Part shown: one piece after another, positions 61,026-64,000 of the stretch
How positions within the stretch are numbered: the first letter of the stretch is position 1
How the letters are laid out: each line of letters opens with the position of its first letter
NCBI GenBank assembly: GCA_039889245.1
Contig: JAZGVH010000002.1
Location: 4,588,001-4,652,000 of the forward strand
Direction: 5' to 3'
Length of the DNA: 64,000 nucleotides
Origin: Dermatophilaceae bacterium Soc4.6
GTDB lineage: Bacteria; Actinomycetota; Actinomycetes; Actinomycetales; Dermatophilaceae
Translations under genes and position numbers: made by a program
Notes under the pieces: model-generated
Told to the model about the DNA's origin: nothing
The model's database searches: none
What the model saw: only the letters and a program-made list of their open reading frames with translations

Positions 61026-61052
61026 GTCCAGCGGTCGCTAGTGCCGGTCGTC

Positions 61053-61577
61053 CTACAGCTGGTAGCGCCAGACCTGCTGATGCTGTTGCTCGCGCAGCAG
61101 CCGCTGCGACTCGTCGTACACGGCGTCGTAGCCGAGGTCGGCGAGGATCTCGGCCGGGCGCAGCACGACCAGGAGAGGCTCCGTCCGGTGACGCAGCAGC
61201 GTGACCGGGTCGTCCCCGACCGCGCCCTGCAGCAGCCCGCGCAGGCTCTCCGCCTCCCAGGACCCGGGCCGGCCCCGCAGGGCCCGTGACACCCCGCCGA
61301 GGTTGGCCACCGCGCCGGTCAGGGCGAGCGTCACGAACTCCGCCCAGTCGATCGGCTCGGTGCTGACCTCGTCCGGCCTGGACTGCTCGCGACCGTCCGG
61401 GTCTGGGGCGGGCAGCTGAAGCCGTGCCGCCTCGGTCAGCGCCGAGATGGTCGCCGCCAAGAGCTCATCCCACGTGCGGTGGGCGGCGGGGGCAGAGGGC
61501 GGTTCGACGAAGGGCTGCCCGTCTCGTGGGTGTGAGTGGAGGGCCGTCTCGGGAAGTTGCCTCTCCTGTGGGCTCAT
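61053..61577 (-). CDS. Hypothetical protein, second gene of a minus-strand operon
   Basis: 174 residues from ATG 61577 (GGAGG nine bases upstream), overlapping the preceding stop by ATGA. It contains helical segments HRTWDELLAATISALTEAARL and WAEFVTLALTGAVANLGGVSRALRG, and ends PAEILADLGYDAVYDESQRLLREQQHQQVWRYQL. No motif is recognised. Coupled translation with the upstream zinc-type protein suggests a joint function. Confidence 0.65.
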   Translation of the reverse strand: MSPQERQLPETALHSHPRDGQPFVEPPSAPAAHRTWDELLAATISALTEAARLQLPAPDPDGREQSRPDEVSTEPIDWAEFVTLALTGAVANLGGVSRALRGRPGSWEAESLRGLLQGAVGDDPVTLLRHRTEPLLVVLRPAEILADLGYDAVYDESQRLLREQQHQQVWRYQL

Positions 61578-61957
61578 CGGCTCAGACCCTCCGGATCCAG
61601 CACGGCCCGCAGGTCGTCTGCGGCCGCCGTCATGAGGTCGAGATCCACGACCTCGGCGCAGCGGTTGCACAGGTCGACCCCCGTCGGGGCGCTGACCCAC
61701 ACACACCCCCCCGGGCAGGCCCGGTCCTGCGTGCATCCGCACAGCCGACACGTCCGCCAGCGAGCCCGGCCACCGGCCCGCACCCGCAGGATCTCGTCCG
61801 CTACGGCCACCGCAGCGTCCTCCAGTTGCACGGCGGCGCGGCAGTGGTGAGTGCGGCGCAGGACCCGAGCGGAGGCGAGCAGCGCGACCCGCTGATGCTC
61901 CAACGCGGCCACCCCTCGACCACCGGCTGCCTCACACGTCGTTGGTGTTTCCATCAT
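61574..61957 (-). CDS. Small cysteine-cluster protein, probable zinc binder
   Basis: 127 residues from ATG 61957 (GGAG seven bases upstream; the next codon is also ATG). The centre holds CRLCGCTQDRACPGGCVWV and DLCNRCAEV, a pattern of eight cysteines common in small actinobacterial and phage proteins and fit for zinc or an iron-sulfur cluster. Helices precede it (VALLASARVLRRTHHCRAAVQLEDAAVAVADEILRV). First gene of a three-gene minus-strand operon, transcribed from the operator region at 61971-62037. Confidence 0.7.
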   Translation of the reverse strand: MMETPTTCEAAGGRGVAALEHQRVALLASARVLRRTHHCRAAVQLEDAAVAVADEILRVRAGGRARWRTCRLCGCTQDRACPGGCVWVSAPTGVDLCNRCAEVVDLDLMTAAADDLRAVLDPEGLSR

Positions 61958-61970
61958 CCCTCGTCTCCAC

Positions 61971-62037
61971 CCGTCCGAATGTATATCACTATACAGTACG
62001 TCGAAGGCGATGTGTATAGCGGCATACATCCGGACGG
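61971..62037. promoter_or_regulatory. Divergent operator region with two matching palindromes
   Basis: Two sites of the form TGTATAnnnnTATACA lie at 61980-61995 (TGTATATCACTATACA) and 62013-62028 (TGTATAGCGGCATACA), with centres 33 bp apart, about three turns. The whole 67 bp is also an outer inverted repeat (CCGTCCGAATGTAT and ATACATCCGGACGG). This AT-rich island in GC-rich DNA sits between a minus-strand operon and the plus-strand HTH gene, and is probably a shared repressor site. Confidence 0.65.
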
Positions 62038-62181
62038 CGTTCTCGTGTCGGATCGTTCACCGACGAATGACTCCGCCCGGCCGTGGGTGGACAAGAAGGG
62101 GGCCGCGGATTGTCCACCGGGGCCGCAACGCGCGGCATTCGTCGGTGACGGCAGGAAGCGCAAACCGGTGAGGAGGTCAGG

Positions 62182-63207
62182 GTGTCGAATCGCAAGGCGT
62201 GGGAGGTCGGGTACGTGCGAGACCGGGCCCGAGGTCGCCGACGGTACGTGCCCGCCGACGAGACGCGGACCAGGTTGCGCGATCTCACGCAGGCCGGTGT
62301 CCCCCGGGCAGCGGTCGCGGCGGCGACGGGCCTCAGCGACACGGCCGTCGCCCACATCCTCGACGGCCGGCACCGGCAGGTCCAGCACCGCACCGCGGAG
62401 CGCGTGGCCGCGGTGACGCTCACGCAGGTCTATGACCAAGCTGCCGGCCACGTCCCCACCGTGGGCGCGGTCCGCCGGGTCGAAGCCCTGATGGCCCTGG
62501 GCTGGCGCAAGTGCGACCTCTTGGCCGAGGGAGTCCCACCGGCGCAGCTGGTGACCCGCCCACGGCACCGGATCAGCGCGAGCGCGTGGCGGCGGGTCCG
62601 GGTGGTCTACGACCGGCTCAGCATGACCCCCGGCCCCTCACCGACCGCCCGGGCCCGCGCGGCCGCCCGCGGGTACGCCCCACCCCTGGCCTGGGACGAC
62701 GACACCATCGACGACCCGCAGGCCCGGCCCGACCGCGGTGACCACACCACGCAACCGTGCGACCCCGGGGACGTGGACCAGGTCGCTGTCGACCGGGTCG
62801 TGACCGCGGGGGCCTCGGCAGTGACATCCGCCGGCTGCGATACCCGGATCCGACTAACTCCAGACGAGGTCCTGGCCGTGACCTGGACGCTGACGGGGCG
62901 GGGTGAGTCGGACCGAGAGGTCGCGACCGCCCTGGGGGTGTCGACGCGCACCGTGCTGCGGATGCGTCAACAGCACGGGATTCCCACCGCGCACCCCGCA
63001 GGCGTCCGCCGGTCAGATCCCCGTGACCTCATCAGGGAGTCGGCGAGTCTCGAGGCGACGGTGTCACGCATCGCCCCGGGTGGCGACGCCCCTGGCGTCG
63101 GGGCCAACCCCCGCGGGTCGGATCGACTGCACAGGTCGATGCGCCTGGCACGAGCGGCCGTCGCCCTCGACGCTCGAGCAACGGCCGCCCCCGGACGTGT
63201 CCGATGA
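62182..63207 (+). CDS. Protein with two helix-turn-helix regions
   Basis: 341 residues from GTG 62182 (GAGGAGGTCAGG upstream). N-terminal helix-turn-helix at about 35-65 (TQAGVPRAAVAAATGLSDTAVAHILDGRHRQVQ), a middle region repeating the theme MALGWRKCDLLAEGVPPAQLV, and a C-terminal one at about 245-275 (SDREVATALGVSTRTVLRMRQQHG). Such proteins are found in actinomycete mobile elements and phages and are thought to be DNA-binding. It is a good candidate for the protein that binds the palindromes upstream at 61971-62037, though this is inference. Confidence 0.75.
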   Translation: MSNRKAWEVGYVRDRARGRRRYVPADETRTRLRDLTQAGVPRAAVAAATGLSDTAVAHILDGRHRQVQHRTAERVAAVTLTQVYDQAAGHVPTVGAVRRVEALMALGWRKCDLLAEGVPPAQLVTRPRHRISASAWRRVRVVYDRLSMTPGPSPTARARAAARGYAPPLAWDDDTIDDPQARPDRGDHTTQPCDPGDVDQVAVDRVVTAGASAVTSAGCDTRIRLTPDEVLAVTWTLTGRGESDREVATALGVSTRTVLRMRQQHGIPTAHPAGVRRSDPRDLIRESASLEATVSRIAPGGDAPGVGANPRGSDRLHRSMRLARAAVALDARATAAPGRVR

Positions 63208-63504
63208 CGTGTCCGAGGAGGCGCTCCGTCACCAGCACCACCCCAGGCAGGTACTGGAGACCACCCCAGCATCGCAGCCTGAGGCGGGCGACCGTGGCGC
63301 CGCAGCCGAAGGTGCCCACCCGTCGGGAAGTAGCCGTCGCAGTCCGACGAGGCCGCAACGAGAGATGGATCAGGCCCGTCCCCACCCGGTGCGCCGGGTT
63401 GGCATTGTCCCCAGCCGCCCACTGCGGGGCTGTCGGCGGACGACGCGTTCCTGCTCGATGGAACGCGTCACCACAAACGGCCCGACACCCATAGGAGAGG
63501 CGAC
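63208..63504. other. Intergenic or unassigned
   Basis: About 300 bp. ACGTGTCCGA occurs twice close together near 63195-63215. A 60-codon frame from GTG about 63317 (PTRREVAVAVRRGRNERWIRPV) is open but unproven. Confidence 0.4.
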
Positions 63505-64000
63505 ATGACCAGCACCAACTCGTCGAACCACGACCACCCGACGGCGCGCATGGCCCGCCACCTCGCGCAGAGTCCCCCAACGACGCCCAGACCCCTAGGC
63601 GCGGCGTTGCTGCAGGTCGCTCGGGACCTCGCCGAGGCCGCGGACGAGGCGTGGACCCACGCGGCGTCCCCCTGCGTGACCACCGCCCGCCGGGGCCCGG
63701 GAACAGGGGGAGGCCGCGACGCCGAAGGGATGACAGGGGGACTGGTGGCGCTGGACCGCGCGCTAGCCCTCCAGCTGGCGGCCGCCCAGGCCATCAGCCT
63801 GGTCCCCCCGGGCGACCTCGACACGCTCGACGCGATCCCGCTCAGTCCACGGGGCGTCGAGACGGCGGCTGCGGACCCGCTGCGCGCACCACGTCTCGAG
63901 GTGCGAGGTGAGCGGCGCCCGGCTGCAGCGATCGACGGACGCGCCACCTTCTCATCAGATGACGCGAACCCCCGTGACAGCGCCGAGCGTGGCGTCCCCG
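63505..64000 (+). CDS. Hypothetical protein, 3' end outside the window
   Basis: Starts at ATG 63505 with AGGAGAGG upstream and is open to the last base (165 codons seen). The N-terminus is polar (MTSTNSSNHDHPTARMARHLAQ), followed by helices (AALLQVARDLAEAADEAWTHAAS and GLVALDRALALQLAAAQAISLV) and a low-complexity charged tail. No motif is recognised. It follows the two-HTH gene by about 300 bp in the same direction. Confidence 0.6.
   Translation, partial: MTSTNSSNHDHPTARMARHLAQSPPTTPRPLGAALLQVARDLAEAADEAWTHAASPCVTTARRGPGTGGGRDAEGMTGGLVALDRALALQLAAAQAISLVPPGDLDTLDAIPLSPRGVETAAADPLRAPRLEVRGERRPAAAIDGRATFSSDDANPRDSAERGVP

Overview
This window comes from a high-GC actinomycete. GC-rich third codon positions, many GTG starts, an Lsr2 nucleoid protein, SCO6880-type conjugation genes and DUF6262/Tn554-type recombinases all point there. 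Order Micrococcales, perhaps Intrasporangiaceae, is my guess and not something the sequence proves. No rRNA, tRNA, CRISPR array, phage structural gene or plasmid replication gene was found. The region is best read as a conjugative element (ICE or plasmid, ends not in view) that has collected many insertion sequences and is partly decayed.

Layout. 1-12.9 kb: chromosomal-type cargo. This holds a broken YncE/phosphoesterase gene, a secreted phosphoesterase split by an IS1182-type element, a Tat-exported protein, a beta-lactamase-family hydrolase, two copies of a small HTH gene and an alpha/beta hydrolase. 13.2-16.5 kb: Lsr2, an IS256 relic and a TolB-like lipoprotein. 16.6-21.9 kb: a nest in which a third HTH-gene copy is cut by an IS3 remnant (with a 265-bp internal duplication), which is itself cut by a complete Tn554-like transposon (tnpA-tnpB-tnpC). 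22.0-34.4 kb: a tightly packed type IV secretion operon with a ParA/TadZ-like ATPase homologue, small membrane protein, VirB6-like, SCO6880-like, VirB4-like ATPase, VirB1-like SLT/NlpC hydrolase and VirD4-like coupling protein. 34.5-47.8 kb: accessory zone. It has a broken pRiA4b ORF-3 gene and two damaged IS110 copies, one carrying a different IS110 and the other carrying the second IS1182 copy. Between them lie a DUF4352-like lipoprotein and a compact block of EVE-DUF3883 nuclease-like protein, small conserved protein, DUF1643 protein and uracil-DNA glycosylase. 48.3-51.9 kb: two secreted TolB-like propellers, a UPF0145 protein and a small HTH protein. 52.0-64.0 kb: the DNA-processing end of the conjugative element, with a 2,120-residue relaxase-helicase-primase fusion, accessory and membrane proteins, small regulators, and a divergent promoter region with two matching palindromic operators.

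How the parts fit. The relaxase would nick and unwind the element, and its fused primase half could prime the complementary strand in the recipient. The VirD4-like protein would hand the complex to the VirB-type channel. The EVE-DUF3883/DUF1643/Ung block is the best candidate for a defence or DNA-base-surveillance cargo. The two IS110 copies, the two IS1182 copies and a short palindromic repeat let the insertion history be read directly, because one IS110 copy preserves the empty target site of the IS1182 in the other. Many conserved genes carry single-base frameshifts or single stops. These may be real decay or residual sequencing indels, and the sequence alone cannot tell which.
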